Positions 32,701 through 45,512 are shown, counted from the first letter of the stretch. The stretch is DNA of 64,000 bases from Akebia trifoliata (GCA_017979445.1 CM030707.1:20590586-20654585), one strand, 5' to 3'. Notes: generated by a model from the letters alone, not told the origin. Numbers and translations are program-made.

Positions 32701-35700
32701 ATTGGTTGTATTCGTCACTGCAACAAGTGATTATAAACAATCTCTACAGTTCCAAGATTTGGACAAGGAGAAGAAGAAGATTGCCATTCAGGTTACACGG
32801 AATGGGTTCAGGCAAAAGATCTCGATATATGATCTACTTCCCGGCGATATTGTTCATCTTGGTATAGGAGACCAGGTTCCAACAGATGGACTTTTCATAT
32901 CGGGGTTCTCCGTGCTCATAAACGAATCCAGTTTAACAGGAGAGAGTGAACCGGTGAATGTGAACAAACAGAATCCTTTTATGTTGTCTGGAACCAAAGT
33001 CCAAGATGGGTCCTGCATGATGCTAGTAACCACCGTAGGGATGAGGACCCAATGGGGAAAGTTGATGGCTACCCTTAGTGAGGGGGGGAATGATGAGACC
33101 CCGTTGCAGGTTAAACTAAATGGAGTGGCGACTCTAATTGGGAAAATAGGTCTGTTCTTTGCTGTTGTGACCTTTGCAGTCTTGGTACAAGGCTTGTTCA
33201 GCCGTAAGTTGCAAGAGGGGGCTCATTGGAGCTGGTCTGGAGATGATGCGTTAGAGATGTTGGAGTACTTTGCTATCGCAGTAACAATTGTTGTTGTTGC
33301 AGTTCCCGAGGGTTTACCTTTGGCTGTGACCTTGAGCCTTGCCTTTGCCATGAAGAAGATGATGAATGATAAGGCACTCGTCCGACATCTTGCGGCTTGT
33401 GAGACGATGGGGTCCGCCACTTGCATCTGTAGTGACAAGACTGGGACACTCACTACCAACCACATGACCGTTGTGAAAGCATGCATTTGTGGAAATATTA
33501 AGGATGTGGATAGCCCCGCCGCGGCTCTTAGTCTCCGCTCAGAAATCCCTGATATTGCCTCGAAAATTCTTCTCCAATCAATATTTAATAACACAGGTGG
33601 AGAAATTGTGGTTAACAAAGATGGAAACCTTGAGATTTTAGGAACACCGACAGAGTCCGCCATATTGGAGTTTGGTATGTCACTTGGGGGAGATTTTCAG
33701 GCAGAGCGCCAAGCATCCAAGCTTATAAAAGTGGAGCCATTCAATTCCGAGAAGAAGAGAATGGGAGTAGTGCTAAAACTTCCTGAAGGAGGTCTCCGAG
33801 CCCATTGTAAAGGTGCTTCGGAAATAATTTTGGCTGCATGTGATAAGGTTATAAACTCAAATGGTGAGGTTGTTGCCCTTGACGAATCATCTATAAACCA
33901 TCTCATGGACACAATTGAACGGTTTGCTACTGAAGCTCTTCGAACTCTATGCCTTGCTTACATGGACGTGGGAAATGAATTCTCTGCCACGGACCCAATT
34001 CCAGTTTCAGGGTATACTTGTATTGGAATTGTGGGTATTAAAGATCCCGTCCGTCCTGGGGTCAAAGAGTCCGTTGCAATATGCAGATCTGCTGGGATTA
34101 CGGTAAGGATGGTCACAGGGGATAACATAAACACAGCGAAGGCAATTGCTCGAGAATGCGGGATTCTAACTGATGGGGGTATAGCAATTGAAGGTCCAGT
34201 TTTTCGTGAGAAGAGTCTCGAGGAGTTGCAAGAAATAATTCCAAAAATTCAGGTGTTATGTTACTCCCTATCTTTGTATTTATATTTATATTTATATTTG
34301 AATCATCTTGGAATACTTAGTTTACTCTGGAATTCGAAGAATTCAACTAACAATGTCTCTTTTTGTTTCCAGGTGATGGCTCGATCTTCACCATTAGACA
34401 AGCATACATTGGTGAAACACTTGAAAAACATGCTTGGCGAAGTTGTCGCTGTGACTGGCGATGGTACAAATGATGCTCCAGCACTTCACGAAGCAGATAT
34501 TGGACTTGCAATGGGCATTGCTGGAACTGAGGTGTTTATCCTCTTACTAATTATATATCTCTGCTAGTTTTTACTTATAGATTGAAACTTAAACTGTTCC
34601 TGCTAATGAAATAGTTAAGCAGCTAACTCACACGAATGCATGCAAGCTTGAGGTTTAAAATCTGAGGAATTGGAAAGCCAACAATCTGATATGAGCCGGA
34701 TAACTCAAGTATGACTTGGTCAAATTGCTGGGTTGAGAATCTGCTTTCAACTACTAGTTACCGACCACTAATCTCACTTTCCTAATAAAAGAAAGAAAAA
34801 AAAAACTAGCGCATATTGTTTAAAATATCTTTTTTGTTTTTAGTTAATATGGGGTTTGACTTATCTCACTTCGGTTGTTTTAAATTGAGAAGTTTCACTT
34901 GGTGGCTCACACTTTGATTTGGCCCATGCATGGTTTGGCGTGTTAGACTTACGACCATTGTTTTGGTTGATTGTCTTTGACTTGGGCCATATGAAGTCTT
35001 GACATGGGAAAGACTCATGTAATATTTCAGTCTGGTAGATACCTTATGTATTGGCCGAGTATTATCACAATTTTCTCTATTTTTATCTTCCTAAAGATTT
35101 TTTGCCTTGTATATCCTATTCACTAACCATTTATCTGAAAGGGTTTGTCCAGTAAATATGATCTGAATTACAAAATTACATGATTTTCCACTTTTTTTTA
35201 CATGTTTTCTCTGTTGGTACTAACATGTTAAAGAACGGTGTGGATCTTGTCAATTTTATTCCAAAATGAATTTTTGGACCTCAAGGTCTCAGATTTACTT
35301 GTGGTGACTAGATCTATTAGCCTGTATCTTTACACAACTATGATCTCGGCATGTTGGTCATTTCTGAAGAATTGACTTTAAGTGCTTAAAAGGATCAGTA
35401 GACCACTACCTCAAAGTTGCTCTGCAATGTGTCAAACCAACTGAGCTATGGGTCTAAGCCCAATTTCTACAGTTTCTGTTTGCCAATGACCTACAAAATT
35501 CTACTGAGTAGGGATTTCTTCTGTTACATAACTGTGTAATTGGGTTCTACTATTGTTTAAAGTTTAAACAACATTTAATATGCTGAGTATCTACTCAGGA
35601 TTCTAATATGAGGAACTTCTGTGCAATCCTGACTTAGTGTTTTTCAATGGGAAAGTATAAATGTGGAAAAAAAAATTTCCTTTGGTGTTGGGGAACACAT

Positions 35701-37910
35701 TGGCACAAAGAACACTTAAATAAAACTGTATCTTTGCATTGCCAATCACTGTAAGAGCATTGATGTAACGGTTGAACATTTAACCAGAACAATTGCTGAC
35801 GATGGTATAGCTTTATTTATTCCATTTCACATTAGTTGATAGTGTCATGCTCTCAGTCTTTGCATTTGACAATAACGTATCCATTTTATGTATTGTTGAC
35901 ATCATTCTCATCTGCTAGACTGTTTATTAATTTTAACTCTCCATATTTCAATTATATTTTTCCCTTGATTTGGTTGATATTATTATAAAAATATTAACTT
36001 TTTAAGAAACTTTTCTCAATTTTTCAGGTGGCCAAAGAGAGTGCTGATGTTATAATTCTAGACGACAATTTCTCTACAATTGCAACTGTGGCCAAATGGG
36101 GTCGTTCAGTTTACATAAATATTCAAAAATTTGTGCAGTTTCAACTGACTGTTAACGTGGTGGCCTTAATTGTTAATTTCTCTTCAGCATGCATGACTGG
36201 TAAAAGGAAAAATCTTATTTATAACCTTTATCTTCTCATAGTGGAATTTATTATTTATTATTTTACCTCATCTTTTTGTTTTATCAGGAAGTGCCCCACT
36301 CACGGCTGTTCAGCTACTTTGGGTCAACATGATCATGGATACATTGGGAGCACTTGCACTAGCAACTGAACCTCCTACTGATGATTTAATGAAGAGAGCA
36401 CCTGTTGGAAGGAAAGGGAATTTCATTAGTAATGTGATGTGGAGGAATATCTTTGGGCAATCGATTTATCAATTTGTCATAATATGGTATCTCCAGACGC
36501 AAGGAAAAGCTATATTTTGTCTTGAAGGACCTGAATCTGATCTCATTCTCAATACGCTCATTTTTAACTCCTTCGTCTTTTGTCAGGTATTTCTATGGCT
36601 CCTCGAATCTTATTCAAAAAACATTGTTCACTGCTTGAATGGAATTATAAGTGAATTTGATGGTGTTGCATGGTAACATTGAAAGGCGGTTGAGTCGCCT
36701 TTGGGATAGAGTATTTTATGGTGCCATACCATGTTTAAAATATTGTATCAATTGAATGTTTCGGTTATTGAAAATACCCAATACGGTATCGGCTGATACA
36801 TTTGAGACACACCCAATACATTCCCAAAACATTGAATGTTTTAGGATCAATGTTTCATATCGATCTTGGCCGATACCGATATGTATTGACCGATGCATTC
36901 TGATACATTCCGATATTTTAAACCATAGCCCTGACCATCCTAGGCTGGTAATGCATGCAATTTCTAACACATGCATTGCTCAAGACTGTTCAATAAACTC
37001 ATAAGACACTTAAACAGTTGATACATTTCATGTATGGGTTAAGACAATTCATATCTTTCATTAATTTTTCCATTCAATTCTTCATTTTTGACTCCCCGCA
37101 TTCCCATAAGATACAACAACATATTTTGAAGGGAATGGTAGACTTGGTTTCTCCTGCAGAACCAACAGTCAATGATTGTATAACTGAATTTTTAAATCCA
37201 TAGTGAGTCAAAGGTGAAATAAATCAGTGAGGTAGCTTGGTGAGTACGAATGGTGCGAAAACATGAGTTGCCTGGGTATTCCAGAGTTTCCGTATGAGTT
37301 TACTCGATCTAATGGTCACCTATTGGCTTGTGGTTCCATAAATGTGAGTGGGTCGAAATGAAATTACCCCAAATTATCTATGCAAAAAAAAAAAACCAGT
37401 TAAAATGTTTACAGAGAGCTTCTATTGCCACACCAACTTTTGCTAACACCACCCACAATGTGTGCTTATTCTTTGGTGATTGCATATGAATTGGGGTGGC
37501 ATTAGCAAAAGTTGGTGTGGCAATAGAATCTGTCATGTTTAAATTACAAAATCTCGACTAATCTAAATTACAAAGTAAACTTGTTTAAAGTTCAGAATTT
37601 ACATTCCCAACCTTACTGGAAGCTTTCACCTTATCCTTGATTTTGTGATCTTATTCTGCAGGTGTTTAATGAGATAAGCTCTAGGGAGATGGAGAAAATA
37701 GATGTTTTCAAAGGCATACTAAAGAACTATGTGTTTGTGTCTGTGCTCACTTGTACTGTCCTATTTCAAATCATCATCATTGAGTTTCTTGGTACATTTG
37801 CAAACACCTCTCCACTCACTCTACAACAGTGGTTCCTCAGCATTTTCATTGGATTCCTAGGCATGCCAATTGCCGCCATTGTCAAGATGATTCCCGTGGG
37901 ATCTAAATGA
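29738..37910 (+). CDS. ACA2: Autoinhibited P-type Ca2+-ATPase (type IIB), ACA1/ACA2 group
   Basis: Calmodulin-regulated pump that uses ATP to move Ca2+ out of the cytosol. Coding exons: 29738-29923, 32167-32221, 32304-34252, 34373-34531, 36028-36199, 36288-36586, 37662-37910. All junctions are GT-AG and phases join to 1022 aa (Arabidopsis ACA2 has 1014). The start [21 protein letters not shown] is the ACA1/2 N-terminus. An Arg/Lys-rich calmodulin-binding autoinhibitory segment lies at about 21-48. Visible motifs: TGES 292-295, TM4 PEGL 415-418, phosphorylation site DKTGT with Asp458, nucleotide-binding KGAS 583-586, DPVRP 661-665, TGDN 685-688, GDGTNDAP 759-766, and the TM6 [19 protein letters not shown] segment; ten membrane spans are expected. 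No key residue is missing. The first donor (GTCTCTCTCT) is weak. The membrane (ER, vacuole, plastid envelope or plasma membrane) cannot be told from sequence. Symbol by closest group, not proven one-to-one orthology. Confidence 0.95.
29924..32166 (+). other. ACA intron 1 (2243 bp)
   Basis: Separates the N-terminal regulatory exon from the rest. Most of it is conserved with the upstream decayed duplicate (20000-22830 without its two insertions). It ends TTGCAG before the exon 2 start GAGCAGTTG. No MITE with clear ends is seen inside it. Confidence 0.8.
34675..34805 (+). mobile_element. SINE-like sequence in ACA intron 4
   Basis: A B-box-like GGGTTGAGAATCTG is followed by CTTTCAACTACTAGTTACCGACCACTAATC and an A-rich tail (34790-34805), similar to the 3' half of the sequence at 27566-27705. 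The 5' head is poorly preserved. It lies in intron 4 (34532-36027), in the same direction as the gene. Confidence 0.4.
36725..36930. mobile_element. MITE in ACA intron 6 (GTTTAAAATAT family)
   Basis: The left CCATGTTTAAAATATTG pairs with the right GATATTTTAAACCATAG. Inside are repeated AATACGGTATCGG and CCGATACCGATATGTATTGACCGATGC words in inverted order. About 205 bp, noncoding. Open frames on both strands here come from this palindrome. Confidence 0.68.
37412..37534. mobile_element. MITE in ACA intron 6 with a 27-bp perfect inverted repeat
   Basis: TTCTATTGCCACACCAACTTTTGCTAA (37420-37446, read in two parts) is exactly inverted at 37502-37528. Ends CAGAGAGCTTC and GAATCTGTC, flanked by ATGTTTA (37405-37411 and 37535-37541). 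It is about 125 bp upstream of the exon 7 acceptor. It belongs to the TTCTATTGGCACCCCAA family also seen at 13546, 41083, 41327 and 60980. Confidence 0.78.
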
Positions 37911-38450
37911 AATCTAAACTATTTTCACTGACAGTTCTTTTAGCACACAAAAGATTGCATGCTCCAGAATGCTGGGGATATACAATTCCCATTGTTGCTG
38001 CGACATGATCTTGACTTTTGTAAGTAATCTCGAATTCAAGACTTATGTTAACTATTCTCCAACAGAGGAGAATGTAGATTTCTTCCTGTTAACCTACTCA
38101 GCTTTGTTTTAGGAGAGAGTGATAATGGGGTTATTTAATGTATCTACTACTAGAAATTGATCTACAAGATTGTGTTTCCATGTAGGTTCTTGTAATAATG
38201 TATTGCCCATGCACAAAAAGTATAGACTTTCTTGTAGGATCTGTCTCCAAGGATGCCTTTGTTTGTTTTTTTATTTTTTTGTTTTTGAAAATTTTCAGTT
38301 ACAGTCCAACTACTTGTGAAAAATTAAGGTGGTTATGATTGTGGAAAGTCTACATGTACTTCATTTATGTAATGCTTACACATTGAAAATGTTTCTTGTG
38401 GAAATGGACTATATTTTCTATCTAGTGTACCTAAATAAATTGTATGGCAT
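37911..38450 (+). other. Probable ACA 3' UTR and downstream flank
   Basis: Less repetitive sequence after the stop codon, with candidate poly(A) signals (for example AATAAATTG at about 38434). The real cleavage site cannot be read. It contains a T-rich stretch at 38258-38290. Confidence 0.35.
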
Positions 38451-41082
38451 GTTCAGTTGAAACTTTGAATGTGTTGTGGACTGTGGTTACACTCTTTGTA
38501 CAAGTATGGATGATATCAATATGGGGTTTTATGATTTATCATTGTATTTTAATATGGGATATATTATAATTTGAGAGCACCACTTACGTACAACCCTAAC
38601 ACAGATTGATTTCCCAATATTTTTTTCTACTTTTTCTCTTTTGCTGAAATTTCCCCTTTCCGATTTATTCTCGAATCCCAACTTGGTGACTATGCTTGTG
38701 AGTCCATAAAAACTTTAATCTTTTAAATATTGCAATCTTTGGGACGACAAGACCCTGATGGACAGCTTCAACAAGCTTGCATGGAAGAAGTTGCTATATG
38801 TTTCAAGGGTTGCTATGAAAATTTGGATTTTGTGAGTTTTCTTTTTGTCATCTTTGGGCCTACTTTTAGGTGGACAAGGTTCTGTTTTTTTTTTTTTTTT
38901 TGAGATTTTTTTGTTAGTCACATATTTCAGGTGTGAATACATGATTTTATTATGTTTTCTTGAACCATACAACATTTTACTTCACCCAAATGTTTACAAT
39001 GTTTTTCGTTCTTTTTATCCTTTTAGTTCTTGATGGGAATAACAATGTTGTATTCCCATTAGGGAAGAAAGAGAACCACAGAGGCACACACGTGTTAAAA
39101 CAAGCAAAGTTGTTACTTGTGTGCGGATATGATTGTTAATGTGTAAGGTTTTATATTAACATTAAGGGGTTTTCTACGATATTTTGGTCATCTTTGTGCT
39201 CACTTTTAGGTGGGACACTATCAACTATTTTAATATTTCTTTGTTAGTCCCACATTTTATCTATAAGGACATGATTTTATGCAACTAGTTGAATCTTACA
39301 ATGTTTGGGTTTATAAAAATATAAATCCCAAATAATGCCCACGTCAATAATTTCATTCTTGCAATTTTGCTTTTCTTTTAATTCTGTGGGAAATTTTTAG
39401 TCCCACTTGAAATAAGTGAGTGGTGGGTGGTATGTAAGCATCTCTCACATGCATGCATGAGCCAAGTCACTTCGTGTCGCACAGTGCCATGCTAAGCGCG
39501 TATGTGCGTGCATGCATGCACCAGACATACTCATCTTTTTCTTCTCTAGCGGATGCAACTATTAAATTGCAACCATGTCTCTTGAACATTGATGATTGTT
39601 TGATCTGAATTGTGTCTTTTAAGGCATTAAAAAAACACTTGGTTATCTATTTGTTATCTGCTTTCGGGGCTTCAACTTTCAGTACAATATGTGTCTGAAG
39701 AAAACTAGAAGACCAAAACCAAATCCTTTACCGACAAAAATCACGAGGGAACAAGTTCGAGAATGATATGGAAGTTCTGACACTACCGAACAAGTTCCTT
39801 CCTGTACCTTGTAACATTCGAAAGAATCTTCGTTATTGAGAAAAAATGAGCTCCAATTGGTTTTCAAATCCTGTGAATTTGTTTTTGACCAAGAATGAGA
39901 TATTTGCGAGGAACTATTACTATTGAACAAGGTCCTTCTTGTACATTTTTAGGTCATTATAATTGTTGAAATTTGAAAGAATTTCTTCTACTAGTAGCGG
40001 TGAGTTTATTACGTATGGCATGTTAGATTAGGACATGCAAACTTTTCTTATTTACAAATCGGTTGGGATTTGTCACTAACCTCGTGAAAATAAACTCATA
40101 AATAAATGTGCAATTCCAAGAGTAAAAAAGTGGGATCCAACAGTCGAGATTTATCTTAGGGATAACATGGCATATTATCAAAGATATGAGTTGTATCCCG
40201 ACCATTAGTTTTGTTTTCTCATGTCTATGGATCCCAATCCTTTTCAAAAAATAAACTCTGCCCATATATCTTTCAAAATTATTGAAAAAATAATAATTGA
40301 ACTTTAAGAAAAGTAGTTCATTATATTTTTTTGGATAATGTTACAAAGCATGGTTTCGATGGAGTTAAGAGTAAAGATGAACCATTAGAAAATATAAAAC
40401 TTGCACACACAAAAAAAAATTGATATTTTAAAATTGATAAAAGCAATTATGAAAATAGTTTAAGAATGATATTTTTGTAATTAAAAAAAAAAATCAACTA
40501 ATGTAATTATGGGAGGTATGTTTGCAATTTTATTCTTTTCAATGAAAATAATTTTATGATATAGTAAGTTTAAATGGAACATGTTTTGAATGCCAAGGAC
40601 ATTTAAAAAAAATAAAAAAATTGGTGTCAACTACCCTCTCCTCTGCCTTTTTTTTTTTTTTTCTCATTATCATATTAAAGAAATACTAAAAATAATATGG
40701 TCTATAGCTTGTGTGACTACTTAATCAAAATTATAAACTTAATCTACATTTTATATTTTGTGATAAGGTCTGCTTTTTTTTTTCTTCTTTCTATAGATTT
40801 AAATGTGAAGGCAGGACTTTGATCCCAATTATATGGTATTATAACACATTGATATCGGAGTTCTGATTATGATCGTATGGATGACGTACATTGTCTCCGA
40901 ACATGTTTGATGATTACTAATTCGTAAGGATCTATATAATTGCCCATGGAAAACAGAGGGGATAATGATTTTCATAGAAAAATGTGATTATTTATTTTCC
41001 CTTGAAATTAATTTTTCGCCCAATGTCCGATCTGGTTGAGTTGACTCAACTAAGTTTTGGGTTGACAAAACAAGTTTAAAAT
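38451..41082. other. Gene-free spacer between ACA and CYCD5, part 1
   Basis: AT-rich, with no supported gene. A weak direct repeat around 39770-39960 shares GAACAAG(T/G)TCCTTC(C/T)TGTAC and GAAAGAAT(C/T)TTC. A less AT-rich patch at 39470-39530 has repeated CATGCATG words. No family recognised. Confidence 0.35.
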
Positions 41083-41326
41083 GAGAGCTGTTATTGGCAT
41101 CCCAATTTTTACTTATTACACCCCAATTTCTTAAATTATTTCTCACACCAATTAAAGATTAAAACACACCCTTCAATCATTAGAAAGGTTTGGTTCAAAT
41201 TATAATCTCAACATTAGAATACTCATTCAAACAATTTGAGTAGTTGTTTATAATTATGATTAGGCTCATATGAAATCCTAAACCCACCCAAAAAAATAGA
41301 AATGTAGCACAAAAAAAAATTAAAAT
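41083..41326. mobile_element. Truncated MITE of the TTCTATTGGCACCCCAA family
   Basis: The left end ATGAGAGCTGTTATTGGCATCCCAATTTT matches the family start (read in parts), but no inverted right end is found before the next copy at 41327. Possibly a half element, or one interrupted by that neighbour. Confidence 0.45.
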
Positions 41327-41439
41327 GAGAGATCTTCTATTGGCAACCCAACTTTTACTTATTCTCAATCATTCACTCATTTTATTTATTGTTAATTAAG
41401 ATGTAATAAATAAAATTAGGGGTGCCAATAGCAGCTCTC
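41327..41439. mobile_element. Short MITE of the TTCTATTGGCACCCCAA family
   Basis: The left GAGAGATCTTCTATTGGCAACCC pairs with the right GGGGTGCCAATAGCAGCTCTC (each read in parts). 113 bp. The imperfect flanks ATTAAAAT and TTTATAAT may be an 8-bp duplication. Confidence 0.65.
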
Positions 41440-42222
41440 TTTATAATTATCTTCAAAACCAACTCCTGTTTTGATATTTTCCTAGCCAATGAAATGGTGG
41501 AAATTTTTTTTCTTCAAATTCTTCCATCATTTCTGTGACCACTTTTTCACAAAATTCATATTTTCTTGAAAATGATTTTTTTTTTTTTTTTCAATCTCAA
41601 GTACCTAAAATGGACAAATAAAATTAGACAGAATTTAGTACGGTGGAGTTCACTAAGAAAAGGGTGTTTCAGTATGAGGAACTATAAACAATAAACACAA
41701 TACATGGGACGTCAATGAGGGCCTCCACATGACATGACACCATCTTCACGCGCCCTATCTTTACGCGTTATGTCATTTTTAATATTTTTCTGAAACAGTG
41801 GAAAGTATTTGATGAATTAAGGACCAAACCAGAAACTCTAATAGTTGGGATATGGTGAGACTTATGTTACCTGTCATGCTAGAACAAATCTGTAGAGGTC
41901 ATAGTCACAAAATTCTTTGAATTTTTCAAAAAATTCATAAAATTCTCCGAATTAAGAATAACTACTTTTATGAATTAATCGACGACCCCACAAGTAATAA
42001 TGGAATGTGGTAACATTTTTATCTTCAACTCCAAAATTTTAGGTTTTTCAAATAAAATATTTCGTATAAAATATGACGGTGACTCTGCCTATATTCAACG
42101 GAACCAATTTCTCGAGTCAACTTGGTCCAGTAAGTTCTAAAATAGATCAAGTTAGGCGAAAAACTGGAATGAGTTATTTGTTTATTAATATTTCTGTGGG
42201 ATACAAATTTCTTTTATTTATT

Positions 42223-42660
42223 TAAGGACCAACTAGTTGCACACCATTAGTTGTTGCTTGAACTCTAACAAAAAAAAATGTTTTTTTTATTATTAAAATC
42301 AATTTTAACTTACTAATTGTACTTTATTATGATAATCTTACAATTTAGGGACTTATTCATCTTCGATTCCAACAAGTTTCTTAAGCGTGTTAAAATCATA
42401 AGAACCAATCCTTCCTTGGTTTATCACTCGGGATACATGATGATTATAAGGGATTTGTGATATTTGCATATAGATTAGACTATACAAAAATGATTGAACT
42501 AATAATAATTTATGCATATGTGGGTATACGGTTGGGGAAGAAGAAGAAAAGAGTGTAATATTTTCTTTTTTGGAGTGGAATCATTCAAATGAAGTGCAAA
42601 GGGGAATTTTTAAGTGTGGGGTGCAATTGGTAATGGGTGGTGTGCAACTAGTTGGCCACT
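42223..42660. mobile_element. Nonautonomous element, CAACTAGTTGCACACC family, copy 1
   Basis: The left GGACCAACTAGTTGCACACC pairs with the right GGTGTGCAACTAGTTGGCC. The flanking 10-mers TTTATTTATT (42213-42222 and 42661-42670) may be a target duplication, though they are low in complexity. The interior is shared with copy 2 (GGATACATGATGATTATAAGG, GATTAGACTATAC.AAAATGATTGAAC). Noncoding, probably Mutator-like. Confidence 0.7.
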
Positions 42661-43290
42661 TTTATTTATTAAAAACTATTTTAGGAAAATTTATAAATTT
42701 CATATAATTTTATTTGGCTCATTTGAATTGACTTGCAAGTTTTTGAGTTGATTCAATTCGATGGACATTCTGGTCAAGTTTTGAAATTGTGTTTTAAATA
42801 TTAAATTTTTTTTTATTATATATATTTCAATAAACATAGGGGTATCTCAAATATTCATAGAAATGTAAAGGGGTAACCTTTGAAACAAAGACATTTCTTT
42901 ATACTCTTAAATTCATTGAAAGGGTAATTAAGATATTTTTTTTCTAAAACAAATCCTTCTTTGACTAATATTTGATAAAATGAGTATTAAAGAGATTGTA
43001 TTTTTTTAGAGAGGACATTTTGGTACATAGTTATAAGAACGGGTCTTGACAGTCGTAGTCCCAAGATTCAATCTAACTACCAATTTGTTTCAGTTTTTAA
43101 AACTCTGATTTCTACTCTAGCCATCAAGTATTTGTTTTTTGGATAATTTAGTAATATTCGCTCGACCAATAGTTAACATTGCTCTTTGTTGATGATTTGA
43201 CGGTGAGATTTTGACTTTTTTCCAAATGACCTTCAAAATTAGAAAAAAAATTAAAATTAAAATTAAAATTTCACCATTAAATCATATATA

Positions 43291-43311
43291 TAATAATAAT
43301 AATAATAATAA

Positions 43312-43362
<51 letters not shown>
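43291..43362. repeat. (AAT)n microsatellite
   Basis: About 72 bp of AAT/TAA trinucleotide with one interruption (TAAAATAAT). Confidence 0.92.
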
Positions 43363-43363
<1 letters not shown>

Positions 43364-44489
43364 CATTGACTTTAGGTCAAGTGGTAAATCTAATCTTTTA
43401 AATTTGCGGGGCGTAAACCTAATATTACCAATTTAGTAGGAGGTATTATTAAAAATTTCTCTCTCTAAGATATACTTCAAATCATGAATGATGTTTAGGG
43501 CTTCATAGTCTCATAAAATTAATGATTCCTTGAAGGGAGTCCCACACTACTGCACATAAGCGACATGGGCGTCAGGACAGTGAAGCACTCTATATGGGTC
43601 TACCCTATTGTATCATAGTAAATGGACAAAGAGAGCTTATAGTACAGAGCCAGCCAGGAGGCTTCCCCATCCACCATTCTTAAGCTACATTTTTCTCAGT
43701 AAGGCATTGAGAAAGGGTGGAGCCTCTTTCCTCCATTCTCATTATGTTCACCCTACACACCCACAACACTGTACTTGTAGGGATCACATGACATGCATCT
43801 TCAATTACTCATCTACCTTATCTGCGTGCCTTTGCATGTGCATGCACGTGTGTGTGCACGAGAGAAGCAATTACTCTAGTATTGTGTCGTCTTGAAGAAA
43901 ATTTGGATCTCGCCTTTTTAACTTGTTTTCTGATTTTAAGGTCATGAAGTTGGGGGTTAAAGTATTGGGAATTGACGGTAATTTCTGAATGAACCCACTT
44001 TCACATTGACAACTAACCACCTTGTTTGCCTAGCAAAAAAATAAAATTGATGGTGTTGATTCAATCAAGCCAAGACTTCTATGGATCAAATTTCGCATTG
44101 ATATTGTTTTGGGGTTTCAAGGGGGCAATGCGCCCCTTGCTTGGGATTCTGGGGCAAAAGCCCCGGCTTGAAGGGAAATATTGTAGTTTTTATGGTAGTA
44201 TGTTAACTTTAAATCGTAATTTTCTTTTAGCATTTTGAGCATAGTAAAATTGTTGGAGCAGAGTAACAACTCCGATCCAAACCTTGTAAGTGTGAGTTGC
44301 ATCTCCAACTCCGTCTTCCAAACACACCCTAATTATTTTGGATCCAATTTGTTGTTGGTTGTGGAACCTCCAAGTTTTGTTTGATGTTATTAAACTCAAG
44401 TTGGCTAAAATGGCATCGTGCTTAAAATTGGAAAATCCACCAGGAAAAAATGACTTCCCTTTCCAAGATTAAGGGGGAAAAAAGGGGAT
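43363..44489. other. Gene-free spacer
   Basis: Contains a less AT-rich patch (43540-43880) with short open frames but no domain and no conserved motif. I looked there for microRNA-like hairpins and saw only a weak loopless stem around 43707-43745. Nothing supported. Confidence 0.35.
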
Positions 44490-45048
44490 GGACTAGTTGC
44501 ACACTTCTAGTTGTTGGTTGCACTCAAACCTTAAAAAAATGCTTATTCTTTAAACCTCGATTAATTGCACTTCATTATGGCAATCTTATGATTTAGGGCC
44601 GTATTCATCTTTGGCATCAATTGAAGTTATTGGTTTTTCCAATCTCTATTTAGGCTTTGTTTAGAAATTGGTAAAAGCCTATTCTTGGATCTTATCTCTT
44701 GGAATTCCATGATTACTGATCAGCTCAAAGTGTCGGACATGGACCCTAGTGAGTTCCGTAAACCTCACAATGACTTTAAAATGGACAAAACCAGTCCTTC
44801 CTTAGTTTGTCAATCTGGATGCATGGTGATTACAAGGGATTTGTCATGTTTGCACATAGATTAGACTATACTAAAATGATTGAACCAACAAAAATTTATT
44901 TGGGCATGGTTGCAGAAGAAGAAGAATAAGTAAAGGAGTGCAATAGTTTTTCTGTTAAATTTGGAGTGTAATCATCTAAATGGAATGCAAAGGCGAATTT
45001 TTAAGTGATGGATTGCAATTGATAATGGGTGGCGTGCAATGAGTCGGT
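44490..45048. mobile_element. Nonautonomous element, CAACTAGTTGCACACC family, copy 2
   Basis: The left GGACTAGTTGCACACTTCTAG and the right GGTGGCGTGCAATGAGTCGG are decayed versions of the copy 1 ends. The interior matches copy 1 (GCATGGTGATTACAAGGGATTTG in parts, AGATTAGACTATACTAAAATG). Longer than copy 1 by about 120 bp. No clear target duplication. Confidence 0.62.
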
Positions 45049-45297
45049 TTCTCCCTCTCCCCCCCACCACACACACACACCAAATTTTTTTTTTAAATTA
45101 AATTAAATAAAATATAAATATAAATATAAATATAAAAAAAAGTATAAAAAGTGAAATTATGTACCCATTGATCCCAACCATTCAACAAATTTTCATCCCA
45201 TCCAAATGATAATTTCCTAACTATACGATGGTTAAATTTTCTGGTTAAATGCTTGAAAATCCCGTACCCACATGGTTTTAAAACTAGGCCAAGTTTG

Positions 45298-45504
45298 CAA
45301 GGGTGGAGCCAGCATTTTCTTTTAGAGGCAAACTATAGTTAATGGTATGGTTGAAGAGCTTGAAGGTGAGAGGGTTTGGGCAAATGGGTAGAGAGATGAG
45401 GGAGTGGGGGCAAATGAGGTATGTAATTAGTTGAAAATACAAGGGTATCTCAGAGTTCTGTGGGGGCAATTGCCCCCACTGGCTCCTTACGAGCTCCGCC
45501 CCTG
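45298..45504. mobile_element. hAT-type MITE (family CAGGGGCGGA), copy 2, CAAGTTTG duplication
   Basis: 207 bp. Ends CAAGGGTGGAGCCAGC and GAGCTCCGCCCCTG. The exact 8-bp duplication CAAGTTTG lies at 45290-45297 and 45505-45512. The interior includes GGGGGCAATTGCCCCCAC, as in copy 3. No transposase. Confidence 0.88.
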
Positions 45505-45512
45505 CAAGTTTG

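Noticed and set aside
33223..33912. Long antisense frames within ACA exon 3
   Set aside because: Shadows of the conserved pump coding sequence on the other strand.
43540..43880. MicroRNA precursor in the less AT-rich patch
   Set aside because: Only a weak stem of about 14 bp without a proper loop near 43707-43745, and no match to a mature microRNA I know.
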